64,000 bases of DNA from assembly GCA_030248295.1 (NCBI GenBank), contig JASANH010001412.1, forward strand, positions 62,001 to 126,000, read 5' to 3'. Numbering within the stretch: position 1 is the first letter of the stretch; the number at the start of each line of letters is the position of its first letter. The stretch is from Mesodorylaimus sp. YZB2_4. Taxonomy: Eukaryota > Nematoda > Enoplea > Dorylaimida > Dorylaimidae. A program made the translations under genes and the position numbers. Below the pieces are notes generated by a model, which made no database searches, had not been told where the DNA came from, and was given only the letters and a program-made list of their open reading frames with translations. Positions 12,984-23,923 of the stretch are shown here, in pieces.

Positions 12984-14816
12984 ATGGCCAGCCGGCTGGG
13001 CGTAAGGAGATGATGCTGCAATGACAAACCATTGATGATAGTGCTCACAATCAGTTTGACAAATTTGCATAACGTGCGTGTTCTGAGCATGGTAAGCATG
13101 CATTGCTGGTGATAATCTGATTGCCTCGTTGATCACACGATGATAAGGGAATGCACTTTTTTCTTTGCACTCACCAATAAATGAATCTTGTAAATAAGGA
13201 GCATTGTGACTGTAGTGCTGCTCCCTCAGTTTTATGTATACTGTTAGTAATGGTTACTTTTAAGCAAGGTATACAGTAGATATCATATTCCTAGGGCACC
13301 AGGGTATTTCTGTTTTATTTTTAACCCTGTATTTATGGCGAGTATATGGCGTAAAAGCACCCACCTGTGCGCGTGTGTGTAATGTATAGACTTTTTGTGA
13401 CTATGTCAGGAATTTATTTGAGCGGTTGTTCATAACTTATACGAGTATTTGTTACGTGCTTCTGTTCTACTGTTGGATTGATCTTCAACGAAAGGTCATA
13501 TACAGTGTATTGTACTTACTATCGCTTATTATGCACTCGCACGTAACAGAAACAAGGCACACACTCACCAAGAGAAATGCTGACAGGCCCTTCCTCCCAA
13601 TTGGTTTGATCATTTGTTCTGGCCTATGAGTCTTTTACACCGTTCGTTGTACTTTGACCCGAGTGATATTGCACGTTGTTGTTGACGTCGTCCCTTGATA
13701 ACTGGTAGCCGGACTGGTAACCGGCCTCGGCTTATCGAATCCAGGTGCACTACACACACACACTGTGTACAAGGCACTACACACTGTATAATGCCCTACT
13801 CCTATGAGTGTCTAGTTGCTTCCAGGGATCATACTGAATGTATTTCATGACAGAGGGCCCAAGTACATTCACCAGGCACAGGTGTTATCATGGCACAAGG
13901 TAAGCATAATCTTGAACCACGCTGCTGGACAATACATCCGGTATGTCAGGAGTCGGGACCGTCATTTTGAGGCGCTCGAATTGAAGGCTTTCTGAATTCT
14001 GAGTTCTGATTACCCCTTTTATGCAGCGTGCGAATGCCTGCCTGTTCGAGAGATGTGCCGTAATTTTATATTCGCACTGCAAATATATGTGGAACAGGTA
14101 CCTGGATTTTTGCGGATCTGGGATAATAAACGGTCGACATTGACTACAGATAAGACAAAATGGTTTTTGACTCTCAAATATGAATGGTCCATAAGCCAGG
14201 CTTCACACATGCAGCCAGCCTCGGCTAAACTGAACCAGGACCAGCCCGCGTGCCTTCTATTATTTAACACTGACTGACAGCAAAAAAGAAACAGGAAAGT
14301 TATTATTAAAGTACATAGCTTCTGGCGAAAAGACATTCATAAACTAGTAATTATCGTCTTCACTGCAGTCGAAGCTGTCAGATTTCTACAACTTGTCTGG
14401 TCTATCCTGACAACGGCAAGAAACCTGTGGTTTATTTTGATCCTGGTCCAGTAAAAATAGCCACTTGGTCCAGTTCGGCCGAACCTGGACAGAGTATAGC
14501 ATCACGCACTACACACCAGATGTGACAGAGGGGTCACAGGCATGACGTGTGCAATTAAGAAATTTGAATTTTTGGTTTGGCGGGAAACACGAACTGGAAT
14601 CTTAATTTAATAGGCAGCTTATATCGAGGTGTCTTCTCAGATTTAAGAGTAGCACCGGTGCCTGTACGGAAGTATCGAATTTCTCACACATATTTCAATG
14701 TTATAGAAGGTTCGGAAAATATTTATGCAAATCATCAAAATCAGGCCATATAAAATCCCGGGCCATAATCCATAAAAAAGCCTTGTGTAATAAATTTCCA
14801 ACACCCTTATCACCTT
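12984..14816. other. Intergenic region between ETS and carnosine methyltransferase genes
   Basis: This holds the 3' end of the ETS transcript and then the 3' flank of the convergent methyltransferase gene. Short CA/GT-rich patches occur near 13750-13790. The open frames on both strands carry no recognisable motif. I see no other gene here. Confidence 0.5.
13176..13181 (+). terminator. Poly(A) signal of the ETS gene
   Basis: A canonical AATAAA lies about 195 bases after the stop codon of the distal alternative last exon. No AATAAA was noticed between the proximal last exon (stop at 11975) and the distal one, so isoform a may use a variant signal. Confidence 0.55.
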
Positions 14817-16385
14817 CTAAGGCACCTTTTTTCTAAACACGCTATAAGCACAATTATATTGATACTGAAGCATACTCGATGCATTTTGTGTATACGCAAT
14901 ATTCATGTGCTTTTCATCGATCAATATATCGAAACCTAGTTTTTTGGCTAACTCCAAAATTTCTTCGTATGGTAATTCTAAAGAAATCTCATTCTCTATA
15001 TCGCAGAAATGATAAAGTAATGGGCCAAAATTAATCCAATATCCACCAGGTTTCAATATACCGTAGATCACTTGCAAATAATCGATAACATTATGAGCAG
15101 TATCGATGAAGAACACGGTGCACACACAATCCCAGGTTTCCTTGTTGCTAACTTTTGAAGGGTGATGTTGATTTGGGTGATCAGAACGCTTCGAATCTTG
15201 GTCAACTGTATCGTGATTACTACGATCACAAGGATCTTGACACTTCACGTTTCGATCAATACCGCAATATCTCTTCGATCGATCAGCTTGATCATCATTA
15301 TCCAATCGATCAAACGATCCGTAAACATCCAAGAAATCGCCGGCAGTCATCGAAAAATTAGCGCCTTGTGGCATATCGGATGGATTAACATCAGGGAATT
15401 GAATCGATCGAATTTGATCATCGTAAGTCCAATTATTGGTCCATTGATGAACGTACGGAAAAATAGTCCATTCGTTTTCGTATTTACATCGATTCAGAAT
15501 GAAATTTGATACGAACAACATAAATAGGCTGAATTCGTTGCCTTGGCATTCGAATCCGTGACGTGCTACATCGAAGGCTAATCGACCGAGGCCAGCGCCA
15601 GGGATGAGGACTCTTATTTTCGATCGTTCTACCACGTTTGGATATAATTCTAATAGCTGGTCTAAAATCGGTTTATATGATTGATCGCGTTCCGCTGCGC
15701 CATCTCTCGACCAGTCGCGAACAATTTGACGAAGCGTGCTATGTAACTTATCCATATTAAAATCGGTAGCTACGGGTTGATGCATCGATGAGTCATCATT
15801 CGTATCAGCCGTGTTTTGTTGACGATTTTCAAATATCTGACCAGTGGCCGTGACTACGGAGCGTATGAATGCGTAATTGGCGATAACGCATCGATGAGCG
15901 TGGCGAATGTGATCACGCAGACGAGGAACCATGGCCAAATGGGACGATGGAATAGCACGGATCGATTTGACTTTGGATGCTAATCTCAGCTCGGCGTGGC
16001 GACGATAATAAAGAAAGGCATCAACGATTTTATTGAAATGGATTGTTTCTTCATCCGATTCCATTGGTTCGTCGTCGTAATTTGACTGATCGTGGTGAAT
16101 GTGATGATTGTTCAAATTATGATGATCATGCCGATGACCGTAATCAGACTTGCCATGGTTACAAGCCGATCGATGAATTGGATAGGAACCATGGTCAGCG
16201 TGATCCGAGAAACGCTGGCGATCTTCATTGTGATCGTGAGACGATGCCGAACCGAATTTTGGTTTCGTTGAATTCCCCTTCGAGTAGTGACTCTGATCGT
16301 GAGAATTTCTGGACGCACCTTCTTCGGAATTAGCCGAAGAGTTCGCGTGGTTTCCAGAATTCACTCCCTCGTTACTAAGTGACAT
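14817..16385 (-). CDS. Carnosine N-methyltransferase-like protein (N2227 family)
   Basis: A single uninterrupted frame of 522 codons starts at the ATG at 16385-16383. The C-terminal ~400 residues match the CARNMT1/N2227 family: the S-adenosylmethionine loop VLIPGAGLGRLAFDVA near residues 258-273, NEFSLFMLFVSNFILN soon after, WDCVCTVFFIDTAHNVIDYL near 420-438, and ILKPGGYWINFGPLLYHF near 442-460. Known members transfer a methyl group from S-adenosylmethionine to the histidine ring of carnosine to make anserine. The first ~110 residues are a low-complexity His/Asn/Asp/Ser-rich leader. About 50 more polar residues are inserted before the WDCVC motif, making the protein longer than the ~400 residues of the human enzyme. 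It has no introns although every neighbour does, so a retrocopy origin is possible, yet the frame is intact. The coding sequence is dense in GATC. Confidence 0.9.
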   Translation of the reverse strand: MSLSNEGVNSGNHANSSANSEEGASRNSHDQSHYSKGNSTKPKFGSASSHDHNEDRQRFSDHADHGSYPIHRSACNHGKSDYGHRHDHHNLNNHHIHHDQSNYDDEPMESDEETIHFNKIVDAFLYYRRHAELRLASKVKSIRAIPSSHLAMVPRLRDHIRHAHRCVIANYAFIRSVVTATGQIFENRQQNTADTNDDSSMHQPVATDFNMDKLHSTLRQIVRDWSRDGAAERDQSYKPILDQLLELYPNVVERSKIRVLIPGAGLGRLAFDVARHGFECQGNEFSLFMLFVSNFILNRCKYENEWTIFPYVHQWTNNWTYDDQIRSIQFPDVNPSDMPQGANFSMTAGDFLDVYGSFDRLDNDDQADRSKRYCGIDRNVKCQDPCDRSNHDTVDQDSKRSDHPNQHHPSKVSNKETWDCVCTVFFIDTAHNVIDYLQVIYGILKPGGYWINFGPLLYHFCDIENEISLELPYEEILELAKKLGFDILIDEKHMNIAYTQNASSMLQYQYNCAYSVFRKKVP

Positions 16386-17912
16386 TTCCTGCCAGATTAG
16401 AACCTTCGCAGAGGGAATTTCTCAGCTCTCATTTGTGCACTCCTCTCATTAAGGACCCTAATATGGCGCCACTAGCAGACTTTAAAAAAGCACCGGTAGG
16501 TATGGCGGGAAGCTTGAATTTGTAAAAATGTTGGCGTGGAAATTACTAGCTGTAATTTTAAGTAACAATACTGATTTTTGTCAGTGATTATGCTAAGGTT
16601 AGTTCGAACCATAGGTCATGAGAATATGAAGTTGTGATTTTTGTCATTCACAGGGCTCGTAATCTGGTGAACATTAGTTGTGCCAATGCTTTTTCATCTG
16701 CCTCCTCAGACACACCATCATTGCAATTTTTGTGCCTGCTTCCGTCCATATGGTACCATCTGTCTGAAGTGGCTCTACTCATTACAACGCCCTCGCTCCA
16801 ACTGTCAACTGTTTGTTCGTCTGTTTACCCGAACCATCATTCTTGCATGGAGTGCCTGCCTATAAAGGCCCATGCCCATGAGCTAGTAGTTTTCAAAAGC
16901 GTTTTCAAAAACCTGTCCCAAAGCAAACAAAGAAAGAAATAGATCAAGGACAAAATGCATTTTGGATGAGTCGACATCATTTGCGCAGGCTGCGCACGGG
17001 TTCCTTCCTCCTTGCTCGCTGGGCCTACCAGAGTCAAGTCCCGGGAGGCAGGTACGTGAATGAGTTGCGCTGATAACCTAGCCTTTGAAAGCTTATTGAT
17101 TCAGAGGTAGGAGAGGAAAGCTATAGCTATGACTGGAGGCCATATTTGCCTGATATTATCACTTTATTTCCTTTGTGCACTGGCCATATGCCGCTGGCAA
17201 ACTAATTTTAGCGTCGAATATAAATTAGCCTCCTCACTCCATCCCTTACGTACATGGCAACAGATTTTCAAAAATCGTTTTGCAACTGATTAATGGGCCA
17301 AATTAAGTTTATATTTTCTAGATGGAAGTTGGGGATTAATTCCGTCACTTGAGCCGATCAGGGGCCACTTGATCAAATATCTTAGCTAGGAAATCTATGC
17401 AGACTCGCAGAACCATCTTCCCAATAAATAATGAGGGGAAACAGGTCAGATACTAACGTACGTAGCTATTCAGAATGCAGGTGGAGTGAGTGAGAAAAAC
17501 ATAGTACTGTGGCTGGTTAAGGGGTCGTGGCCTAGCGGGTTAAAGCATCTGCCTGTCACGCTGGGTGCGCACCTAGAGAGGAGGGTTCGACTCCCGCCTC
17601 GGTACAAAATGATTGTCAAATATGTGTTCCTTCGCCCTCGAGTGCGTCTTATGGTGCTTGGCTATGGATAAAGTATGACATGACCTGCTGGTGAAAAGCT
17701 AATCACTGGGAATTGGATGGTAATAAGCTTGGAGAAATTAGAAGAACGAGGATTGTCGCCAAAAGGCAGAGTTTACAGTAAATTATTCAGGCGCCGAATT
17801 TTATGATTTTACGCGCCTGGAATCGCAATTTTACAAATTTCAAGCCAATTTTAATATGTATTGTAGTTTTGTATTTCAGGCCGTCTGCCAGTTATCCAAC
17901 TCACGACCAACA
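16386..17912. other. Intergenic region upstream of two divergent genes
   Basis: It contains the 5' flanks of the methyltransferase gene (leftward) and the Rab gene (rightward), and a tRNA-derived repeat at 17515-17684. The acceptor TATTTCAG ending at 17879 lies 33 bases before the Rab ATG and could mark a 5' untranslated exon or a spliced-leader site. No further gene was recognised. Confidence 0.5.
17515..17684 (+). repeat. tRNA-headed SINE, copy 1
   Basis: The head carries both internal RNA polymerase III promoter boxes: A box TGGCCTAGCGG at 17528-17538 and B box GGTTCGACTCC at 17584-17594. An anticodon-arm-like stretch (CTGCCTGTCACGC), reminiscent of tRNA-Asp, lies between them. Stem pairing is imperfect, so it is not a good functional tRNA. 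A non-tRNA body follows (CCCTCGAGTGCG, then TGGTGCTTGGCTATGGA, then TATGACATGAC). Head and body recur in the opposite orientation at 20240-20405, which makes this a short interspersed element rather than a lone tRNA gene. Confidence 0.75.
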
Positions 17913-20900
17913 ATGAATCGAAAATCAATCAAGCTTTTGCTTATTGGCGATTCAGGAGTCGGCAAGACGGCAATTTTATATCGCTTTGTCGATGATGTTT
18001 TTAATCCAACTTTTATCACAACTATTGGTAACACTGTAGTTCCGTTTAGTCGATCTGGGCAAACTGGGTATATTTTCGCAAATTTTTCAGGGATCGATTT
18101 TAAAGTTAGGACAGTGACAGTGAATGGAAAGGATGTGAAATTGCAGATCTGGTAAGTGGATTTGCAATATAGGCACAGTGGAGGGTGGCAAGTACTGCAG
18201 TAGAATGGAGTGGGAACAGTGATAGGAAAGGTAATAAAATGATCTCTATCTTAGTAACATCAAATGCTACTGTACGATGCCCGTGCTAGAAGATATCGGA
18301 TGATTGCAAGAAAACTTGATGATTTTGAAATCAAATATTTCGATAACTACTGGACAAAACATTTGATTGCAAAATCAAGTTTTTTATAATTACCCGATAG
18401 CGCTCGCTGTTCACCACACCTACAGTACTTTATGTCCCAAATGAGGCCTACGCACTGTACTTCCGGCAGGGTGTTTTGGGTGCATTGGGCACCGTTTGAT
18501 GGAATTCGATGGTTTTTGACCATAGTATGAGAGCCCTACATTGGGATTTCGCGAAATTTTAATCGGTTCGGGGGATATGGATAAAAAACACCTTGCGAAG
18601 CGTGGACCCAGTACTGTTGAATATGGGCCCACAACTTTTAGTTATCAACGAGCGCTGGTAAAAGTTGTGGACTCATATGCAAATGTAATAAGTGGAAATG
18701 CAATAACTTGTTCAGCAAAGTTTATTCGGGTGGTTGGAGACTGCAGTATCAGATTGCCAAATTTAAAAAAAACTGGCGTATAGAGTACAAGGATTTTCAA
18801 TGACCAATGGATTGCGACTGAGCAAGTGGTTATTGTGGACAGGGAAGTGTGGAAAGAGAGCATAGCATTTGCCAACTATGGTCACACGATAAATGGTCAG
18901 GCTCGCCGCCATTGAATTAGGCATTGCTGACGGAAATGTATATTAAAGTTTTCATGCATAATGATGTACACTAGGCTTCAGCTGTACTTTGATGCAGCAT
19001 AAAGTTCTTTGAGCTTCATGAAGCTGCATCACAGGTGAAGTGGTTTTCTCTTATTATTCATCATAATTTTCACTTTTCTCCCAGTGTGTGCACGAATATG
19101 ATTGGGTAGGAGAAAGGCAAGGTATGGTGCAGTATTGTAATCAAAAATTGAGAGTCAAATAGAGTCACCAATGTTTAAATTATTCATAACATGTTGCATC
19201 TTTGAAGAATTCGCGTACTGTAGATGCGTTTTACAGTAGTGCAGACGTGCCACGCGAATACAGGGAGATCTCCGGCTGTGGCTCCATAACAACCTGTATC
19301 TTTCTGTTTACTACCAGCAATGACGATCAAACGCAATAATTTTCATAATCTGTTTTTCTTATGCTCACCGACACAAAGTCGATCAAACGCAAGAATTTTT
19401 ACAATCTGCCTACATCACAAAGTTTTTAGTTAAATTTTTTGAATTTTCATTACAAACTTGAATACTGCTTACTTCTTTCGCAATATGAAACGTTCTGTAA
19501 CAACGACGGCAGAAAATTATACCCTTTTGCAAACGATTGCAAGGAGGACAGCTATAGAGAAACCTATTTCAGGGACACGGCAGGGCAAGAACGGTTCAAG
19601 CAGACATTGATGCCAGCTTATTATCGCAATGCTGACGGCGTACTGCTCGTCTACGACGTGACCAATGCCGAGTCACTGAAAAACATTTCAACCTGGATGA
19701 GATGCATCCAAGAGGTATCAGCCACCTAACATTGTGCACTGCACCTGTGAGCCGCGTGGTACCAGTGCACAACCTACATAATATGATCTGGGCCACGTCA
19801 CGAGGCAACTAGTACAGCGATGCTGTAATTCAATGCAACCCACTGAGATGGTGGGGGATGGTCTTACCTAGCAGGAAAACATCAACCCTTTTCAGCCACA
19901 ATTAGTATAGCTACAAAACTTGCCTTGTTGCAGTTAGTGTTTTTGTCCCGCTGACTTCGGTCGCATTCTGCCCTACAGTATTCTGTCCGGCCAACGGGTG
20001 CAGCAACAAATCAAGATTGAACTTGGTGATACGGGGAAGGGATTTGGTGATTGGTGATCCCAATTCCTCAAGCTTGCGGCCAAATACCATGAATCTACAC
20101 TTGAATCTTGGACCCCTTTGAAATCTCGCAGGCCAATCATTAAGCCCCTGGGGGTAAAACTGTCATCTGACATATGGGTACCTAAGCCATAAAATCCATT
20201 TTTAGCCCACTGATTTTCTATCCATAAATTGTACCTTTGTCATGTCATACGTTGTCCATAGCCAAGCACCATGCAGCGCACTCGAGGGCTCGAGCACATA
20301 TTAGACACTTTTTTTTCTACCCAGGCGGGGGGTCGAACCCTCCCTTGTAAGTAAGCGCGTACCCAGCGTGAGAGGCAAATGCCTTGACCGCTAGTGTAAC
20401 ATGTGCCTGGAGCCGGCAGTGTGCCCATCGATTGGCACAAGTGGAACGTAGTCAACCTCTCGGGTTGATGTTTCACCAGTCTTAGACTACTAGAGGTCGG
20501 AGATTATTGCCCTGAGTTTTATGCGGAGTGCGTTAGCTCCCCGCGGCACCATCTACGCACCCCAAGGAACGCCGACGGGAGTCAGGCGTCTAGACTCAGG
20601 AGGCGACACCAGGCAGGACGTAGGTGCTGGGCGCGTGTTACATTTGGCCGCGTCCCTAGGTATCATTCATCCCCAGTTTTCATATCGTTCTATTATCACA
20701 CCGAAATGCCTATTATCAGGACCTAATACAACCACGGCTACATTTACACTAGATGGGTTTATTTGTGCTGGAACATACACGCCGTACCTGTCCGGCCCTT
20801 CTAATCTCCAGGTCGGACCCCTTTGGAATCTTATAGCACTGGGGCAACAAGTCATATTCTGTATAGTATCAGCCATGATATAACCGTTTTTTTCCAGAAC

Positions 20901-21104
20901 GCAGCCCTGGATATAGAGAAAATTCTTGTTGCTAATAAGTGCGATCTGCACAACCAACGAGTAATCACAGCAGATCAAGCCAAGCAATACGCCCTCGATC
21001 ACGATATCGAATTCTTGGAAACGAGTGCCAAAACGGGAGAAAATGTAGAAGCCTTGTTCGAGAAAATGGCAGAGAGGATATTGGCCAAAGTGAGCGAAGG
21101 ATAA
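17913..21104 (+). CDS. Rab8-like small GTPase
   Basis: Four exons (17913-18027, 18091-18151, 19573-19714, 20898-21104) join in phase to 174 residues. All five nucleotide-binding motifs are present: GDSGVGKT, the switch I threonine in [22 protein letters not shown] and ETSAK. The closest resemblance is to Rab8/Rab10/Rab13, with Rab35 as an alternative. Such proteins cycle between GDP and GTP and direct vesicle delivery to the plasma membrane or cilium. The switch II region ([13 protein letters not shown]) differs from the usual RTITTAYYRGA. The model stops at AKVSEG without the ~30-residue tail and C-terminal cysteines that anchor Rabs in membranes. A possible donor (GTGAGC) lies inside the last codons near 21089, so an unseen last exon may supply them. 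AATAAA follows at 21569-21574. Confidence 0.87.
20240..20405 (-). repeat. tRNA-headed SINE, copy 2
   Basis: Lies antisense in the third intron of the Rab-like gene. Read on the minus strand it shows the A-box region, CTCACGCTGGGTACGCGC, a B-box-like GGTTCGACCCC, and then the same body as copy 1 ending TGGCTATGGACAACGTATG. The spacer between head and body differs from copy 1 by an A-rich insertion. Confidence 0.72.
20449..20660. repeat. Interspersed repeat with a CATCAACC palindrome
   Basis: It begins with the short palindrome GTCAACCTCTCGGGTTGAT and runs into GC-rich sequence related to blocks at 9057-9190 and 29340-29710. It touches SINE copy 2 and may be part of the same composite element. 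Confidence 0.5.
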
Positions 21105-21762
21105 AATTGGGGTATTTTCGCAGCCATAATGCACGGCTGTAAGACTGTGTTATGCGGCGAGGAACAATCAGAGGCCATACCACAGAAAGGGCGTAGGGAA
21201 GGAGCCAAAAGGGTTAGGCCCCGCAATCACGACAGGACGTGGGCATGCTATCTTTGGGTGGGTGGGTGTCTTTACCATCAGGTACCTTTACCCGCTTTCT
21301 GTGGTCAATTTCAGGCGCAGATATGCGACAAGGACCATCTTGTCTCAGTTGCCCAGCAGTTTGAGAGAACTGTACTTGTAATGCTGACCATAACCACACT
21401 ACGCGCGGGTTTTATTTTTTTGTAGGCTTGGTATTGATCTCTGTAAATCGCATTTTTTGCAGTGCAGAAATTTTTTTTCAGCTGCCGGTCATCACAGTTT
21501 GCGTAGAAGAAATCAAAACTAATACCACGATAAAACTCACGGTCAGAAGACAACGCTCATCATCACGCAATAAATTAAAAGACTTGCGGAAAAGATGTTT
21601 TAGATAGAATATATAGTGTTCGATGTTGCTGACTATTGAGTAATCAAAAACTTCCACATTTCCACATTCTTCTCTTCCACATTTTCACGTAAGTCAACTC
21701 GAGCCAGTTTAGGCGGTCAGATAAAACCTCGCACTTTTAGGGAGGCACTGCCATGCCACCAC

Positions 21763-21890
21763 TGATGCTAAATTTTTATGCTACAGTATGCTTTAAGTGT
21801 ATTTCAACCTCGGATAATTGCAACCACTGATGCTAAATTTTTATGATACAGTATGCTTTAAGTGTATTTCAACTTCGAATAATTGCAAAT
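21763..21890. repeat. Two-copy direct tandem repeat (~64 bp)
   Basis: The unit begins CCACTGATGCTAAATTTTTA and includes ACAGTATGCTTTAAGTGTAT, followed by TCGGATAATTGCA. The two copies differ at a few positions. The end of the unit (CTCGGATAATTGCAAC) reappears inverted near 21983-22002, suggesting that the block is one end of an inverted-repeat element. Confidence 0.7.
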
Positions 21891-22489
21891 TGGTCTACTT
21901 GCAATTCATTTAGGCGTCCAGGTCGACGCCTCAATGCGCCTCATTTAGGCGGCGGCGCGGTGAGCCTCATTTAGGCGGAGGCGTTGCAATTATCCGAGGT
22001 CAACTGTATCAATATGTCAAGCAGATCCCCCCGTCAGGAGCGCACCGCCATACTTTCAGAACGGGGTCAGTCAGGTCAAATAAGTGCTGTCAAGAGCGCA
22101 CTGATTGTAAGCATGTCCTACCTACCCTTTTCGATAAATCAGTCAGTTATGTTTTCTATAAGAAGGCAACGCTATCTTTTTCTTCATTATTTTAAAACGT
22201 CGGAAAAGTTCAAAATTCAAAAATTTAAAATTCACGAATTTCATAGACACACAAAACCCCCTACGTTTGTCCGCAACAAATAATTATTACATAGGCATTA
22301 TGAACAGCAATTTTGTCACCACTTCTATGACTCTGTCTCCAGACGCTGGAAGTGGCTCTAGACGCTAATATCGAATCGCTTTCCATTGATTCAAGTTTGC
22401 TGAAATTAATTGGCGAAATTCCGTAGCGTCATAGGCGTCATGTCATCTGGAGCCAGTAAAGTTGGTGGCAGAGTGTGTTCCAACTCCGA

Positions 22490-22830
22490 TTGCAGATCTT
22501 ACCATGCTAAAGGTACCAGCGGAACGGGCAGTAAAGCCATAGCTTTCACTTTCCCGAGCCAGGCTTTAACTGGATGATCCGGCACACGACGTCCTTGAAG
22601 ATCGACTTCTCTTTTCAAGTATTTCTCTCGCAGACCCTCCGAGTGCATATTTCGAATAAGCGTTTGTCTAAAATGAAAGTTACAACCACTGATTGTGACC
22701 TGAGGGAAGATGGCTCTGATGGCATTGTGGGCAGCGATCTCGTAATTAACGAGAATGCGCTACAACGCTCCATTATTCCAAAGCAGACGGAATATGGGAA
22801 TCCCTCACTTGGCGAAATAATGTATTGAAG
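22490..22830 (-). pseudogene. MULE-type transposase remnant
   Basis: The minus-strand frame reads NYEIAAHNAIRAIFPQVTIS followed by GCNFHFRQTLIRNMHSEGLR, and then LLPVPLVPLAW. That is the heart of the MULE/Mutator transposase domain: an acidic residue before AAHNAI, the GC.FHF motif, and a trailing AW. Such enzymes cut and paste DNA transposons. A stop codon interrupts the frame just upstream (near 22775) and no full-length frame exists, so this is a decayed copy. Confidence 0.65.
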
Positions 22831-23088
22831 CCACCGTGTTAAAGACTTTTCCAGAAATTCGCTCAAAATCTTTTCAGGAGCACCAAAATTGGCCATGGTA
22901 AACTTTTTACGTTGCGCGCTATGCACGTTTGAGCGAGAAGAGAACGAAAAAACGCGCTCAGTTCGCTCTTGACAGCGAATATTTGTCGCTGACCAAGGTC
23001 TGAAAACAACATCGGTGCGCTCTTGGCACAGAACCGTCACGCAAATGACTCCAGTAGCGATCATCCTAACACTCACGTCATCCTTAAA

Positions 23089-23395
23089 GACGAAATACAA
23101 TATAGAATCGATGTCAGAATATTGAAATAAAGAGTGTGATTTTCAGATTCAGCACTCGCGTTTTATATGGGTTACCTAAAATTCTGGACCTCCAGCCCCT
23201 TAAAAAGTCGAAATTCTTGATTGCAAAGGGTGGGCCATTGGAGAATGAAAATTTCGACTTCTTAAATAATGAAACAGCGATCCAAAGTTTTGTCGGCCCC
23301 CCCCCCCCCCCACTAAACCGCCACTAAAAGCTGAATCTGAATATCATTTTCTTTTTCAATATTCCGACATCAGCTCTACAGTGCGCTTTGTCTCA
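23089..23395. mobile_element. Inverted-repeat MITE, copy 1
   Basis: It begins near GACGAAATACAATATAGAAT and ends with the inverted form (ATTCCGACATCAGCTCTACA, then GTGCGCTTTGTC). Between the ends it has ATTCAGCACTCGCGTTTTA and a core with AAATTCTGGACC. The same ends and core recur at 40991-41270 and 51500-51800. There is no coding capacity, as expected for a non-autonomous DNA transposon. Confidence 0.72.
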
Positions 23396-23923
23396 AGCGA
23401 ATACAGTCGGTCACCATAAACTTATACTGGAGGTGTAAAATGGACATACTATACAGTACTGTATACCGCCTCAAGCGCAGCCAAATGATCCTAAATTAAC
23501 TACCCTTTACATATGATCTGTGAGTTCTTCGGACACTTGCTGTCGGTTGCCACAAACAACAAACGACCATCAACTTTCCACACATCTGCGCCTTTTTTTG
23601 TTCCATATTTCTCTCCCTTTTTGGCATCTGCCGTTTCGCAGTTTGAGGATGTGTCCCCTGGTGCATGCTTTATGCGCATATGCCAGTGAAGGGAGTTTTC
23701 AATTGCGTTAAAGCGCATCGCGACTGGTTTTGTGCTGGCTTTAGATGCTGTCAGTTGGACTGGAGTAGCGATCTCCATTGTACACTCTATGTGTGCGTTG
23801 GCAGAAGCACTATTCAGCCTTCGTCGGATACTTGAGATTGCACTGTGATTCCACAAAGTTAAGAGACGTCGGCTTCTACTGCTGTCCACCATTAGTCGCT
23901 GCAACCAAATTTAAATTTCTGAT

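Larger units (their letters stand above)
21105..23923. other. Repeat-rich intergenic region
   Basis: No intact gene. It holds a two-copy tandem repeat at 21763-21890, four scattered TTTAGGCG motifs between 21700 and 21980, a MULE transposase remnant (22490-22830, minus), a MITE copy (23089-23395) and a C15 run at 23297-23311. A minus-strand frame of 134 codons at 23500-23904 has no recognisable domain. Confidence 0.55.

Noticed and set aside
15155-15509. Plus-strand protein frames opposite the methyltransferase
   Set aside because: They are antisense shadows of the GATC-rich coding sequence and have no recognisable motif.
17486-17671. A functional tRNA-Asp gene
   Set aside because: A and B boxes are good, but anticodon and T stems do not pair cleanly, and the same head plus a non-tRNA body recurs at 20240-20405, so it is a SINE.
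21700-21980. Interstitial nematode telomere repeats (TTAGGC)
   Set aside because: Four TTTAGGCG motifs occur, but they are not in tandem and are embedded in a different repeated context (CTCATTTAGGCGG).
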